DNA of 61,247 bases. It comes from Collinsella sp. Lineage in GTDB: Bacteria > Actinomycetota > Coriobacteriia > Coriobacteriales > Coriobacteriaceae. This document shows, piece after piece, positions 1 to 8,410 of this stretch. The position numbers were made by a program, and so were the translations under genes. The notes below the pieces were generated by a model, which saw nothing but the letters and a program-made list of their open reading frames with translations, was not told the DNA's origin and searched no databases. Every line of letters begins with the position of its first letter. The first letter of the stretch is position 1. The stretch is from positions 1-61,247 of the forward strand of contig JAGZEK010000012.1 in NCBI GenBank assembly GCA_018368345.1. Reading direction: 5' to 3'.

Positions 1-2
1 AG

Positions 3-59
3 GTAAGATTGAAGGGCCTGACGCCGGAGGAGTTCCGGAACCGGGCCCTTGCGGCGTAG
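3..59 (+). pseudogene. 3' end of an IS3-family transposase (cut by window edge)
   Basis: Frame 3 reads VRLKGLTPEEFRNRALAA and then a TAG stop. The pattern of a K-G-L-(T/S)-P-x-E-(F/Y)-R stretch followed by a short Ala-rich end is how the integrase-type OrfB of many IS3-family elements finishes. Only 18 codons are visible because the window starts inside the gene, so whether the upstream part is intact cannot be judged. The IS end probably lies just after the stop, near 97-99, where the sequence runs into CA as expected for IS3-family ends. The assignment rests on a short peptide. Confidence 0.6.
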
Positions 60-142
60 TCGCTATTTATTCAGTCCAAGTTTCGGGGCGCAGTTCACAA
101 GCACCTTTGTGGTGGTTTTTTTATTGCTCCAACATTCAGTTC

Positions 143-190
143 GTACTCGAACCCGGTTCTTTACGAGAAAGGGTTCGGGTACGTTTTTTT
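143..190 (+). terminator. Strong intrinsic terminator
   Basis: The arms GTACTCGAACCC (143-154) and GGGTTCGGGTAC (171-182) pair over 12 bp with one G-U pair, and a run of seven T follows at 184-190. It lies just past the probable IS3 end and would stop transcription coming out of the element. Confidence 0.75.
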
Positions 191-242
191 ATCGGAAATT
201 CTGCGGAAGGACTACTCGGAACGGTAAACAGGAACGAACAGA

Positions 243-284
243 GGCAGGGTATCATCGTGGTGATGGTATCCTGCCTTTTGTTTT
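243..284 (+). terminator. Second intrinsic terminator, in tandem
   Basis: Arms 243-256 and 262-275 pair over 14 bp (three pairs are G-U) around a 5-nt loop and are followed by TTTTGTTTT. It lies about 55 bp after the previous terminator. Two tandem terminators suggest a small transcript ends between them or that the junction is insulated from read-through. Confidence 0.65.
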
Positions 285-347
285 GCGGAACCAAGGTCGC
301 TTTATACGAACTTGATCGCCACTTATATGGCGCATTGATGGCAATTG

Positions 348-477
348 CTGCGTACGTGCGTACCGTGAGCCTGTACGCCTCTGGCAAGGCGTAACACACT
401 AGACTTTGTTCCAAAGTCCGTGTGCTAAGGGGGCAGGGCCCTTAGAATTCCTGTGGAGTGTGTACGCACGTACGCAG
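348..477. repeat. Perfect 16-bp inverted repeat around a 98-bp hairpin-rich core
   Basis: CTGCGTACGTGCGTAC at 348-363 is matched exactly in reverse complement at 462-477. The core contains a further hairpin (GACTTTG, TTC loop, CAAAGTC near 402-418, extended by CACAC/GTGTG). No gene is apparent. The architecture would fit an end, resolution site or transfer-origin fragment of a mobile element, but I cannot assign it to a known family. Confidence 0.5.
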
Positions 478-580
478 GAAAACAGCAAATTACGCTATAT
501 CAGGGCGTTATTTCATTGGAGAGTATGGTATACACGGCTTAGTTCAACAAATATGAATTTATATATAAAGGAGAATATTG

Positions 581-1183
581 ATGAAAATGTTTTTATGTTC
601 GCACTTTTCAAGTGTAGGAAGCCTGATAAAAGAAGAAATTGAAAATAAAAAAGTCGCATTTATTCCAACAGCTTCGCTGCGTGAAGGCTACACCGGTTAT
701 GTCGGCTCGGCTCGAAAATTATTCAAAAAGTTGGGAGCAATCGTAACTGAAATTGATATTTCAACGGAGGCTTATTCAACGATACAGTCTCTTTTTGAAG
801 ATGCGGATGTGATCTATTTTACCGGCGGAAATTCTTTTTTCCTTATAGACCAGCTCCGTAAAACGGGAACGGATGAGCTGTTGAAGAAAGAATTGGCAAA
901 GGGAAAACTGATGATTGGTGAATCGGCAGGTGCGATTGTATGCGCTCCAAGCATCCAATATATCGAGCAAATGGATGAAAAGCCGGAGGACTACTCACAA
1001 GAAGATGATGCAGGGCTTAATTTGATTGATTTCTATGTTCTTCCGCATTTTCTTACAGCACCATTTAAGAAAGTTACCGAGAAAATAATAACTGAGTTTT
1101 CGGATTTGAATCTATGCCCAATTAACAATCGTCAGGGAATTGTAATTAATGGTGAAGGTTCAAAGGTTATTTGCAAAGACTAA
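581..1183 (+). CDS. Peptidase E-like protein (S51 family, class I glutamine amidotransferase-like)
   Basis: This 200-residue protein contains the nucleophile elbow G-E-S-A-G-A, the Ser-centred GxSAG motif of S51 peptidases, and FTGGN upstream of it. S51 enzymes cleave Asp-X dipeptides or act as related hydrolases in the cytosol; the exact substrate here is unknown. The start is ATG 581, seven bases after AAAGGAG (567-573), rather than the in-frame TTG at 578. The gene is strikingly AT-rich, with many AAA, ATT and GAA codons, unlike all the native genes, and it sits between an IS remnant and a recombinase remnant. It was therefore probably acquired from a low-GC Firmicute. The family call is fairly safe; its role is not known. 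Confidence 0.8.
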   Translation: MKMFLCSHFSSVGSLIKEEIENKKVAFIPTASLREGYTGYVGSARKLFKKLGAIVTEIDISTEAYSTIQSLFEDADVIYFTGGNSFFLIDQLRKTGTDELLKKELAKGKLMIGESAGAIVCAPSIQYIEQMDEKPEDYSQEDDAGLNLIDFYVLPHFLTAPFKKVTEKIITEFSDLNLCPINNRQGIVINGEGSKVICKD

Positions 1184-1311
1184 TTTAAAGTTCCAGTTTG
1201 CTGCACTCGTTCCTAGCAGGGTTTGGGGCAGGAGGGGCGCAAGAGACGGGAGGGCCTTGTACGCGTTCCTGCGAGAGGGCCGCGGGGAGGGACTGCCTGG
1301 GTACGGCGCCT
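1184..1311. other. GC-rich spacer, no convincing gene
   Basis: Short ORFs run through here in several frames, but none resembles a known protein and none has a convincing ribosome binding site. Base composition switches abruptly from AT-rich to GC-rich after the peptidase gene, so a recombination junction probably lies in this stretch. Confidence 0.5.
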
Positions 1312-1452
1312 GTCAACTCGGTCTACGTCTTTGATGACCGGGTCGTACTCAATATCAACTTCACGGATGATGCCAAAACGGTCACCCGTGAGGAAGTGTT
1401 GGGTTCGAGTGCTGTGGACAATGTTCCAACATGCTGGGATCGAACTCGCTAG
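1312..1452 (+). pseudogene. C-terminal remnant of a large serine recombinase
   Basis: This frame reads VNSVYVFDDRVVLNINFTDD, then AKTVTREEVLGSS and a stop about a dozen codons later. Large serine recombinases of gut integrative elements commonly end with a block like (F/V)-x-N-x-(V/I)-Y-(L/V)-(Y/F)-D-D-K-(V/L)-V, then D-x-x-K-T-(V/I)-(T/S), then G-S-S/D. The frame upstream shows no recombinase catalytic or zinc-ribbon domain, so only the last ~45 residues survive. It overlaps the 3' end of the DUF523 gene on the other strand. An integrase gene usually ends beside its att site, so this is probably a scar of a departed integrative element. Confidence 0.5.
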
Positions 1453-1873
1453 CCGGAATCACGCGGTAGCCGTGGCGCAGGAGCAGGTCAACGAAAACAC
1501 CGTTACCCGTTGTGAGCGTGCCGCTGAAGGATCCGTCGTAGATATGGCCCACGCCACACGACGGACTGCGATCCTGCAAGACGCACGCAGTAATCTCGGA
1601 CGGGCCGCCCGCTTGCTCGCACATATCGAGCGCACGTTGAGCGCCTAGACGAAACTCGCGATCGACCGAGGTACCCCCGCAGGTACGGACCTCGCCATTC
1701 ACAATCTCGGACGGCTTGCGCGGCGTGGGCAGGCCGCCAAAGACCTCGGGGCACACCAACAAGACCTCAGTCCCCGTGCGTTCGCAGGCCTCGACCAACG
1801 CGCGATGATAGTTGTCGAGCCCGTTATACTTGCAGCTCTCGCCCATCAAGCAGGCGCTCACCACGATCTTCAT
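1382..1873 (-). CDS. DUF523 family protein
   Basis: This 163-residue protein starts MKIVVSACLMGESCKYNG and has the family features: the SACLxG opening, a CPEVFGGLPTPRKP block, and the internal CVLQDRSPSCG block with conserved cysteines. The function of DUF523 is not established; the cysteines suggest a metal or sulfur role. I chose the ATG at 1873 because GAGAGG lies about six bases upstream; an in-frame ATG five codons earlier lacks this. The last ~15 residues after the conserved PASEF lie within the recombinase-remnant sequence. The original C-terminus may therefore have been replaced when an element inserted. Confidence 0.8.
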   Translation of the reverse strand: MKIVVSACLMGESCKYNGLDNYHRALVEACERTGTEVLLVCPEVFGGLPTPRKPSEIVNGEVRTCGGTSVDREFRLGAQRALDMCEQAGGPSEITACVLQDRSPSCGVGHIYDGSFSGTLTTGNGVFVDLLLRHGYRVIPASEFDPSMLEHCPQHSNPTLPHG

Positions 1874-1888
1874 TTCCATCCCTCTCAA

Positions 1889-1928
1889 GCAAAACGCCCC
1901 ATTTGAGAAAGCTGCTCAAATGGGGCGT
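1889..1928 (-). terminator. Terminator downstream of ftsH
   Basis: Arms at 1894-1907 and 1915-1928 (ACGCCCCATTTGAG and its complement) pair perfectly over 14 bp with a 7-nt loop. On the minus strand TTTT follows at once. It ends the ftsH transcript before the DUF523 gene. Confidence 0.8.
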
Positions 1929-1954
1929 CGGCGTTTACTGGCTCGACCGCGGCT

Positions 1955-3862
1955 TTACTGTTGCTTGGGCATCAGCGGATTCTCGCGCGTGAGGAGGTTC
2001 ATGAACTCCTCACCCGTGATGGTCTCCTTCTTGTACAGATAACGAGCCAGCTCATGGAGCTTGAACTTGTTCTCCTTGAGGATCTGCAGGGCGCGATCGT
2101 GCGCATCCTCAATCAGCTTAGCGACAATCGCGTCCACACGCTCGGCCGTACCAGGGGCGCAGGTGAGCGACGTGTCCTGATTGAGGTACGCGTTCTGCAC
2201 GGTACCGAGCGCCATCATGCCAAACTCGTCGGACATACCAAAGCGCGTCACCATGTTGCGGGCGAGCTTGGTGGCCTGTTCGATATCGTTGGCGGCACCG
2301 GTCGTCATCTCACCAAAGATGAGTTCCTCGGCCGCACGGCCGCCGCAGTAGACGGCAAGCTTGTCCAAGACCTCCTGGCGTGTCGTCAGGAAGCGCTCGT
2401 CCTCCTCGACCTGCATAGTATAGCCAAGAGCACCGCTCGTGCGCGGCACGATGGTGATCTTGGTAACCGGCGCGGAACCCTTTTGGCGGGCAGCGACGAT
2501 GGCATGGCCGATCTCGTGGTAGGAAACGACCTGCTTCTCGTGGTCGGAAAGCACCGTGGACTTACGCTGTTGGCCGGCAATGACGACCTCCACCGACTCC
2601 TCGAAGTCGTCCTGGGTTGCACGCTTACGACCCTCGCGAACGGCGCGCAGGGCGCCCTCGTTGATGATATTGGCCAGGTCGGCGCCCGAGGCACCGGGCG
2701 TGGCGCGGGCAATCGCGGTCAGATCGATCGGCGGCTCGGTCTTCACACTCTTGGCGTGAAGCTCGAGGATGTTCTTACGACCGGTCAGATCGGGCAACTC
2801 GACGGGAATGCGGCGGTCAAAACGACCGGGGCGCAGCAGCGCCGGATCGAGACTGTCGGGGCGGTTGGTTGCGGCAAGGACAACGATACCCTTGTGGTTA
2901 TCGAAGCCATCCATCTCGGTCAGCAACTGATTGAGCGTCTGCTCGCGCTCGTCGTTGCCGCTAAAGCCGCCGCCATCACGCTTCTTACCGATGGTATCGA
3001 TCTCATCGATAAAGACGATACACGGGGCCTTTTCCTTGGCCTGCTTAAACAGATCGCGAACTTTAGCGGCACCGCGACCAACAAACATCTCAACGAACTC
3101 AGAGCCCGAAATACTAAAGAACGGAACACCGGCCTCGCCGGCAACAGCCTTGGCAAGCAGGGTCTTACCGGTACCCGGAGGGCCAACAAGGAGAGCACCG
3201 CGCGGCAGCTTGGCGCCGATCTCCTCGTAGCGCTGCGGCTTCTCCAGAAAGTCGACGACCTCCTTGAGAGACTCCTTGGCCTCTTCCTGGCCGGCGACGT
3301 CCTTAAAGGTCACGCCCACGTCCTTGGAGGCGATCACGCGCGCGCCGGACTTACCCAGTCCGCCGCCGCCAAAACCGCCGCCGCCAAAGTTCATCGACGG
3401 GCCGTCATCGCCCATAGCCTTCTTCATGCGGCGGTTGAGCCACCAACCGATGAGGAAGAAAATCGCCATGGGAAGAATAAGTGTGAGCAGGTAGTAGGTC
3501 ATCAAACCCGAGTTTTTATCGGGAACGACCGACTCCAGCGAAGCGCCAGACTCAAGCACGCGATCGGTAAAGCCCGCATCGTTCGGCACACCGGTCGTCT
3601 TGTAGGCGATGTTCTCGTCCTCGCCCTTCTTGGTGTAATAAATCGAGTAATCGTCCGTGTTGTACTCGACCTTGTCGACGCTCTTCTTATCGAGCGCTTT
3701 GACAAACGTCGAGTAATCGGTCTTCGTAATCTGCTGCGTGTGACCGATGTTAGGGAACAGAACGGTCGAGAGCACGAGGTAGACGACGAAGGCGATGAGC
3801 ACGTAGAGGATCATATTCCGTCTACGTTTGTTGTCATCCATCTCCATCTGCTTGAACTCCAT
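1955..3862 (-). CDS. ftsH: ATP-dependent zinc metalloprotease FtsH
   Basis: This 635-residue membrane-anchored AAA+ protease degrades misfolded or regulated membrane and cytosolic proteins. In order it has a transmembrane helix near 17-36, an external domain, a second helix near 121-141, a Gly-rich linker, Walker A GPPGTGKT at 227-234, Walker B FIDEID near 285, the second region of homology (ATNRPDSLDPALLRPGRFD) and the zinc motif HEIGH at 449-453. Length and domain order are normal. Several ATG codons lie close together at the N-terminus (codons 1, 6 and 8) and none has a strong ribosome binding site, so the start is uncertain by a few residues. It is divergent from the cobalamin gene. Confidence 0.95.
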   Translation of the reverse strand: MEFKQMEMDDNKRRRNMILYVLIAFVVYLVLSTVLFPNIGHTQQITKTDYSTFVKALDKKSVDKVEYNTDDYSIYYTKKGEDENIAYKTTGVPNDAGFTDRVLESGASLESVVPDKNSGLMTYYLLTLILPMAIFFLIGWWLNRRMKKAMGDDGPSMNFGGGGFGGGGLGKSGARVIASKDVGVTFKDVAGQEEAKESLKEVVDFLEKPQRYEEIGAKLPRGALLVGPPGTGKTLLAKAVAGEAGVPFFSISGSEFVEMFVGRGAAKVRDLFKQAKEKAPCIVFIDEIDTIGKKRDGGGFSGNDEREQTLNQLLTEMDGFDNHKGIVVLAATNRPDSLDPALLRPGRFDRRIPVELPDLTGRKNILELHAKSVKTEPPIDLTAIARATPGASGADLANIINEGALRAVREGRKRATQDDFEESVEVVIAGQQRKSTVLSDHEKQVVSYHEIGHAIVAARQKGSAPVTKITIVPRTSGALGYTMQVEEDERFLTTRQEVLDKLAVYCGGRAAEELIFGEMTTGAANDIEQATKLARNMVTRFGMSDEFGMMALGTVQNAYLNQDTSLTCAPGTAERVDAIVAKLIEDAHDRALQILKENKFKLHELARYLYKKETITGEEFMNLLTRENPLMPKQQ

Positions 3863-3939
3863 CTACTGGGGTTGATAATGCTTTCTAGAATACCCAACCC
3901 GGACGGCGATAAACCGACGCCGGGCACGAAAGGACAGAG

Positions 3940-4425
3940 ATGGCATCACTGTAAGTCGGCAAGGTTCAGATTTACACGGGCGACGGCAAGGGCAAAACCA
4001 CGGCCGCCTTGGGGCTAGCTTTGCGCGCCACAGGTTATGGGCTCGACGTACTCATGCTGCAGTTTGCCAAGAAGCTACACTGCGCCGAGCATGATGCGGC
4101 GCCCCGTTTAGGTCTGCGCATCGTACAAGCCGACCGCGACACGCCCGAAGCCTGTGCCGCACAGATCATGGAGCTAGCACGCGAGCAGATTAGCCAGGTA
4201 GACGTGCTGATCTTGGATGAGCTGGGAGAGGCCATGCGACGAGGCTTTGTGACGCGCGAGGATGTGGAGGGGTTGATCGCGCTGAAGCCTGCCACCACGG
4301 AGCTCGTGCTCACCGGCCGCGGATTACTGCCCCTCGCCGACCTTGCCGACCTAGTAACCGAAATGCGCCCCGTCAAACACTATTTCGACGAAGGACTCCT
4401 AGCGCGCCAAGGCATCGAATACTAG
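3940..4425 (+). pseudogene. Cob(I)alamin adenosyltransferase-like gene with a stop at codon 5
   Basis: From 3961 the frame encodes a nearly full CobA/BtuR-type ATP:corrinoid adenosyltransferase: KVQIYTGDGKGKTTAALGLA holds the P-loop, LILDELGEA matches the Walker B region, and the family's usual end (YFDEGLLARQGIEY) is present. The only well-placed start is ATG 3940, with AAAGGA just upstream. The frame then reads M-A-S-L-stop, with TAA at 3952-3954, before V-G-K-V-Q. No start codon lies between that stop and the P-loop; the next, TTG 4009, would delete the P-loop. The gene is either freshly inactivated, miscalled by one base, or rescued by read-through. The rest shows no decay, which favours a recent change or an error. 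Confidence 0.75.
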
Positions 4426-4450
4426 CCATTGCGGACGTCCCCAATGGCTA
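4423..4450. repeat. REP-like palindrome with GGGGACGT core
   Basis: A 28-bp palindrome with one mismatched pair has ends TAGCCATTG and CAATGGCTA. It contains the TAG stops of both converging genes, the adenosyltransferase-like gene and the MATE gene. On the minus strand it shares CATTGGGGACGT with the larger palindrome at 24737-24790. It may also act as a shared terminator, although no T-run follows. Confidence 0.55.
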
Positions 4451-5797
4451 GGCGGTGGCGCGGCCTAGCCAGTTGCCGCTGTGGTGGTAGATGGTGAACA
4501 TGGTTGCGGTGATGAGCCAGGTTACGGGGTAGACCAGCAGCAGGTGCTCAAGCGACGGATCGAACGGCATGATCGCAAACACCCAGATCACCCTGAGCAC
4601 GACGGTGCCAAAAATCGTGAGCAGCATGGGCTGCAAGCTCACGCCGGCACCGCGAATGGAGCCCGACGCGTTTTCGATAATCGAGAAGATCGCGTAGAAC
4701 GGCGCGATAAAATGAAGAATCGTCGTGGTGTACGCCGAAATCGAAGCATCGTCGACAAACAGACGCGACAACGGACCCGAGAACACCAGCAGCACGGCAG
4801 ACAGGCCACCAATGAGCATAAATGACAGCACGAGCGACGTATGGTAGCCCTTGCGCATGCGCTCGTAGTTGCGCGCGCCAAAGTTCTGTGCCGAGAACGT
4901 GGTGATCGACACGCCAAGTGCCTCGGTAACCATCCAGACAATGCCATCCAAACGGCCCGAAAGACCCCACGCCGTGGTGACATCGGCACCAAACGAATTA
5001 ACCGACACCTGAATCAAAACATTGGAAATCGAATACGCAGCAGACTGAAAGCCAAGCGGCAGACCACACGAGATCATGCTCTTACAAATGCCAGGATCAA
5101 TGCCGAGTTTTGACAGTGAAAGCCGCCACGCACCCGGTGCGTGCATCATACGAATCACGATCATCGTGGCGTTGGAGCAAATGGTCAGCGCCACCGCGAT
5201 ACCGCAGCCCAGAGCCTCCATATGAAGCACGGCAACGAAAATGACATCCATTACCGCATTAACAAGGCAGCCGGAAGCGATGATCACAGCAGGCCCGCGC
5301 GTGTCGCCCACGGCGCGCAGCAATGCCGTTCCCATATTGAGCAGCAGCGCCGCAACCATGGCGGCAAAATAACAACGAGCATAGGCCACGCCCTCGGCCA
5401 ATAGTTCTTGCGGCGTGTTCATAAGCACCAGCATGGGCTCAACGAACACTATGCCAAGAATCGAGAAAACGATACCGCCCACCAGCGCGAGCGTCATGGC
5501 CGTATGGACCGAACGACTCAGTCGCTCATCATCGTGCTGGCCAAAATACTGACCGGTAATGACCGCGCAGCCGGCACCGACGCCGACGCAAAAGCCAATG
5601 CAGAGCTCGGTGAGCACCATCGTGGCCTGAATGCCACCCAGTGCCAGCTTGCCGCCAAACTGACCGACGATATACGTACCGATAAGCGTGTAGGCCTGCT
5701 GAAAAAACGAACTAAAGAAGATGGGAACGCACAGCGAAAGCAGCTGCTGCCAAATGACACCCTGCGTTACATCGATAGCCGTAGATTTCTTAGCCAC
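4448..5797 (-). CDS. MATE family multidrug/drug-sodium efflux transporter
   Basis: This 449-residue inner-membrane protein has about twelve hydrophobic segments arranged as two similar halves. It carries MATE-type features such as the N-terminal PIFFSSFFQQAYTLIGTYIVG stretch, with QQAY, a run seen in the DinF/NorM-like branch. MATE proteins export cationic compounds using Na+ or H+ gradients; the substrate here is unknown. I chose GTG 5797 because GGGGAGGG lies just upstream and the protein then begins in the usual place; an upstream in-frame ATG at 5830 would add 11 unlikely residues. It converges on the adenosyltransferase-like gene, the two stops lying in one palindrome. Confidence 0.85.
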   Translation of the reverse strand: MAKKSTAIDVTQGVIWQQLLSLCVPIFFSSFFQQAYTLIGTYIVGQFGGKLALGGIQATMVLTELCIGFCVGVGAGCAVITGQYFGQHDDERLSRSVHTAMTLALVGGIVFSILGIVFVEPMLVLMNTPQELLAEGVAYARCYFAAMVAALLLNMGTALLRAVGDTRGPAVIIASGCLVNAVMDVIFVAVLHMEALGCGIAVALTICSNATMIVIRMMHAPGAWRLSLSKLGIDPGICKSMISCGLPLGFQSAAYSISNVLIQVSVNSFGADVTTAWGLSGRLDGIVWMVTEALGVSITTFSAQNFGARNYERMRKGYHTSLVLSFMLIGGLSAVLLVFSGPLSRLFVDDASISAYTTTILHFIAPFYAIFSIIENASGSIRGAGVSLQPMLLTIFGTVVLRVIWVFAIMPFDPSLEHLLLVYPVTWLITATMFTIYHHSGNWLGRATA

Positions 5798-5922
5798 ACG
5801 CCCTCCCCACACGCATACGTCAAACAACAAAACAGCAATTTAAAACCAAAGCCAAAACCAGCTTAGCACCGACTGGCGGCGACCGAAACACCCCGAATCA
5901 GAGCCTGGTGCGAAATATCTGC

Positions 5923-6837
5923 CTAGTGATACAAACCCGGCTGGTAGTGATACTCATTGCTCACGTGCGGGCACAGCTGCCAAAAGGCGACGGCGCTCGC
6001 CGCGGCCACGTTGAGCGAATCGACCCCGTGCGCCATCGGAATGCGCACGGCGCGGTCACAGCCCTCAATGGTCTTGGCTCCCAGGCCGGCACCCTCGGTA
6101 CCCATAAAAATCGCCAAGCGATCAATCTTCTGCAGCACAGGATCATCAAGCGAAACGGAGTCGTCCGTCAACGCCATAGCGGCACACGAAAAACCGGCAT
6201 CGTGCAGCGCGCTCAGACCATCATGCGGCCACACACGAGCCTCGCTGCCAATGCGCGTCCACGGCACCTGAAACACGGTGCCCATGCTCACGCGGGCCGA
6301 GCGACGGTACAGCGGGTCGCAGCACGTCGGGCTGACCAAAATACCGTCAACGTTCAATGCGGCAGCCGAGCGGAAAATCGCGCCAACATTGGTGTGGTCG
6401 ACAATACCCTCGAGCACGCACACGCGCACCGGACGCTCCCCCGCCGCCTCGACGACGCCACCCAAGAACTCATCAACCGGAATCTGACGCGGGCGACGAA
6501 ACGCCGCAAGCGCACCGCGCGTCACGTTAAAGCCCGTCAACTGCTCCATGAACTCCATTGAGGCGACGAACACAGGAACAGGACCCGCGCCCTCGCGCAC
6601 GACTAGGCGCTCAAACAGCGGCATCATCTGGTCGAGCCAGCGTTCGCCCAAAAGAAAGCTCACCGGCTGATATCCGGCACGCACCGCGCGCTCGATGACC
6701 TTGGCGCTCTCGGCGATAAAGATGCCCTTTTGCGGCTCCAACACGCAGCGCAGCTCGCGCTCGGTCAGTCGCACATAGGCATCGAGCCGCTCGTCCTCGA
6801 GCGAATCAATTCGCAGAACCTCAACGGCATCAGTCAT
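5923..6837 (-). CDS. TrmH/SpoU-family 2'-O-ribose RNA methyltransferase
   Basis: This protein of about 304 residues has an N-terminal substrate-binding domain (near residues 25-110) and a C-terminal SpoU knot domain. The three SPOUT motifs are clear: VDHTNVGAIFRSAAAL (motif 1, N and R conserved), AIFMGTEGAGL (motif 2) and RIPMAHGVDSLNVAAASAV (motif 3). The family methylates tRNA or 23S rRNA riboses using S-adenosylmethionine; the target here is not predictable. The start MTDAVEVL is preceded by only a weak ribosome site, and an in-frame ATG 33 bases upstream is possible. It stands alone between the MATE gene and folA. Confidence 0.85.
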   Translation of the reverse strand: MTDAVEVLRIDSLEDERLDAYVRLTERELRCVLEPQKGIFIAESAKVIERAVRAGYQPVSFLLGERWLDQMMPLFERLVVREGAGPVPVFVASMEFMEQLTGFNVTRGALAAFRRPRQIPVDEFLGGVVEAAGERPVRVCVLEGIVDHTNVGAIFRSAAALNVDGILVSPTCCDPLYRRSARVSMGTVFQVPWTRIGSEARVWPHDGLSALHDAGFSCAAMALTDDSVSLDDPVLQKIDRLAIFMGTEGAGLGAKTIEGCDRAVRIPMAHGVDSLNVAAASAVAFWQLCPHVSNEYHYQPGLYH

Positions 6838-6946
6838 AGCAGCCAGCCCGCACCTTTCTTTACAGCACATCTATACCAAACGAGGCGACGCTAAGCGCCG
6901 CCCCATGCATTCAATCAACCCGATGATACCGTTCACGCCAGACGAT

Positions 6947-7465
6947 TTACGCATCAACGCGACGATACGTCACGAACTCATATTTGAGGCCCTCATCGCC
7001 CTCTCCGGCAGCGACAACCGCCGATTCGCTGGCCCGCGCAATCTCCCACGCGGGATCGGCGTCCAAGTCGGGAAAGTACGTGTCCACGGGATAGACGCAG
7101 TGGTTATGAGTGACCTCGGCCTCCACGCAGTACGGCAAAAACTGCCGATAGACATCGCCGCCACCGATCACCCAGGCAACGAGCTCATCGGCAACCGCAG
7201 CGAGCGCTTCGTCAACGCTATGCACCACGTCGACGCCCTCGCGGGTAAAGCCCATATCGCGCGTAAGCACGATATTGCGGCGGTTCTTGAGCGGACGCCC
7301 GCCGGGAAAACTCAGCAGCGTCTTGCGACCCATAATGACCGGACACCCCTTGGTGCATGCCACAAAATGGCGCATATCGGCGCGATTGGACACGACCATG
7401 TCGCCCTCGCACCCAATGCCCCAGTCATCGCACACAGCGACAATGGCAGAAAGCTTACACGTCAT
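6947..7465 (-). CDS. folA: Dihydrofolate reductase
   Basis: This 172-residue cytosolic enzyme reduces dihydrofolate to tetrahydrofolate with NADPH. Visible features are the early LSAIVAVCDDWGIGCEGDM block (Met20-loop region), VIMGRKTLLSFPGGRPLKNRRN, and the WVIGGGDVYRQFLPY nucleotide-binding stretch. The start is ATG 7465; its ribosome site TAGGTGG overlaps the thyA stop codon TAG at 7475-7477. Translation of the pair is therefore probably coupled. ThyA makes dihydrofolate and FolA recycles it, so the pairing is functional. Confidence 0.95.
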   Translation of the reverse strand: MTCKLSAIVAVCDDWGIGCEGDMVVSNRADMRHFVACTKGCPVIMGRKTLLSFPGGRPLKNRRNIVLTRDMGFTREGVDVVHSVDEALAAVADELVAWVIGGGDVYRQFLPYCVEAEVTHNHCVYPVDTYFPDLDADPAWEIARASESAVVAAGEGDEGLKYEFVTYRRVDA

Positions 7466-7474
7466 GATCGCCAC

Positions 7475-8323
7475 CTACACCGCAATGGGAATGTTCTTGA
7501 CCTGCGGGCCGTGCTCGTAGCCCTCAACGATCAGATCATCGGTCGTAAACGCGTAGAAATCGTGCACGTCGGGGTTCAATGAAACCTTAGGCGCCGCAAA
7601 CTGCGGACGCTCAATAAGCTCGCGGACGATATCGACATGACGGTCGTAAATGTGAGCATCGGCGATCACATGCAGCAGCTCGCCGGGAATCATATCGACC
7701 GACTGCGCAACCATCATGAGCAGAATGGCGTACTGGCACACATTCCAGTTGTTTGCGGCCAAAATGTCCTGGCTACGCTGGTTGAGAATCATGTTGAGCG
7801 TTGGCTTGTCGTCCTGCGGACGCTGCGTCACGTTGTACGTCACGCTGTACGCGCACGGATACAGGTGCATCTCGGACAAGTCGCTGAACACATAGGTGTT
7901 CGTCATAATGCGACGGCTATACGGCGTGCGCTTGAGGTCGTACAGCACGCGGTCCATCTGGTCAAAGTCGCCCTCGGCATAATGGCTCTTCTGGCCAATC
8001 TGATACCCGTAGGCCTTGCCGATGGAGCCGGTCTCGTCGGCCCACTCATCCCAAATATGGCTGTTGAGGTCATGCACGTTATTGGACTTCTTTTGATAGA
8101 TCCACAGGATCTCGTCCATGGCGGACTTGAGCGCCGTACGACGCAGCGTAAGCGCGGGGAACTCCTCGCGCAGGTCATAGCGTGCCGTAACGCCAAAGTT
8201 TTTAATGGTATAGGCAGGGGTGCCGTCCTCCCACACCGGGCGGACCTTTTGGCCCTCGGTGGTGGTGCCATGGTCCAGAATATCGCGGCACATGGTTACA
8301 AACTGTTGATCAGCTTTGCTCAT
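7475..8323 (-). CDS. thyA: Thymidylate synthase
   Basis: This 282-residue enzyme methylates dUMP to dTMP using methylene-tetrahydrofolate. The catalytic cysteine is in HLYPCAYSV (residue 157), followed by the phosphate-binding RSQDI stretch and the conserved N-rich WNVCQYA region. The motif departs from the usual PPC-H form, which fits a divergent branch of ThyA rather than loss of activity, because Cys, the QRS arginine and the C-terminal Val are kept. The start is ATG 8323 behind GGAGGG. It is the first gene of thyA-folA and is divergent from the DUF134-NifX gene, sharing a promoter region of about 165 bp. Confidence 0.95.
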   Translation of the reverse strand: MSKADQQFVTMCRDILDHGTTTEGQKVRPVWEDGTPAYTIKNFGVTARYDLREEFPALTLRRTALKSAMDEILWIYQKKSNNVHDLNSHIWDEWADETGSIGKAYGYQIGQKSHYAEGDFDQMDRVLYDLKRTPYSRRIMTNTYVFSDLSEMHLYPCAYSVTYNVTQRPQDDKPTLNMILNQRSQDILAANNWNVCQYAILLMMVAQSVDMIPGELLHVIADAHIYDRHVDIVRELIERPQFAAPKVSLNPDVHDFYAFTTDDLIVEGYEHGPQVKNIPIAV

Positions 8324-8410
8324 TGACCCTCCTGTCAGTCGCCTACAAGCGAGTTTCATTGTAGCTCAGGCGCACGCGGCCCCACAGCCCAAAAATAAGC
8401 CCTCATTTTC

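Noticed and set aside
1223..1648. 141-codon plus-strand ORF overlapping the recombinase remnant
   Set aside because: A different frame from the one with recombinase similarity and largely antisense to DUF523.
1961..4018. 685-codon plus-strand ORF opposite ftsH
   Set aside because: It is the antisense shadow of ftsH in GC-rich DNA, with no motif or ribosome site.
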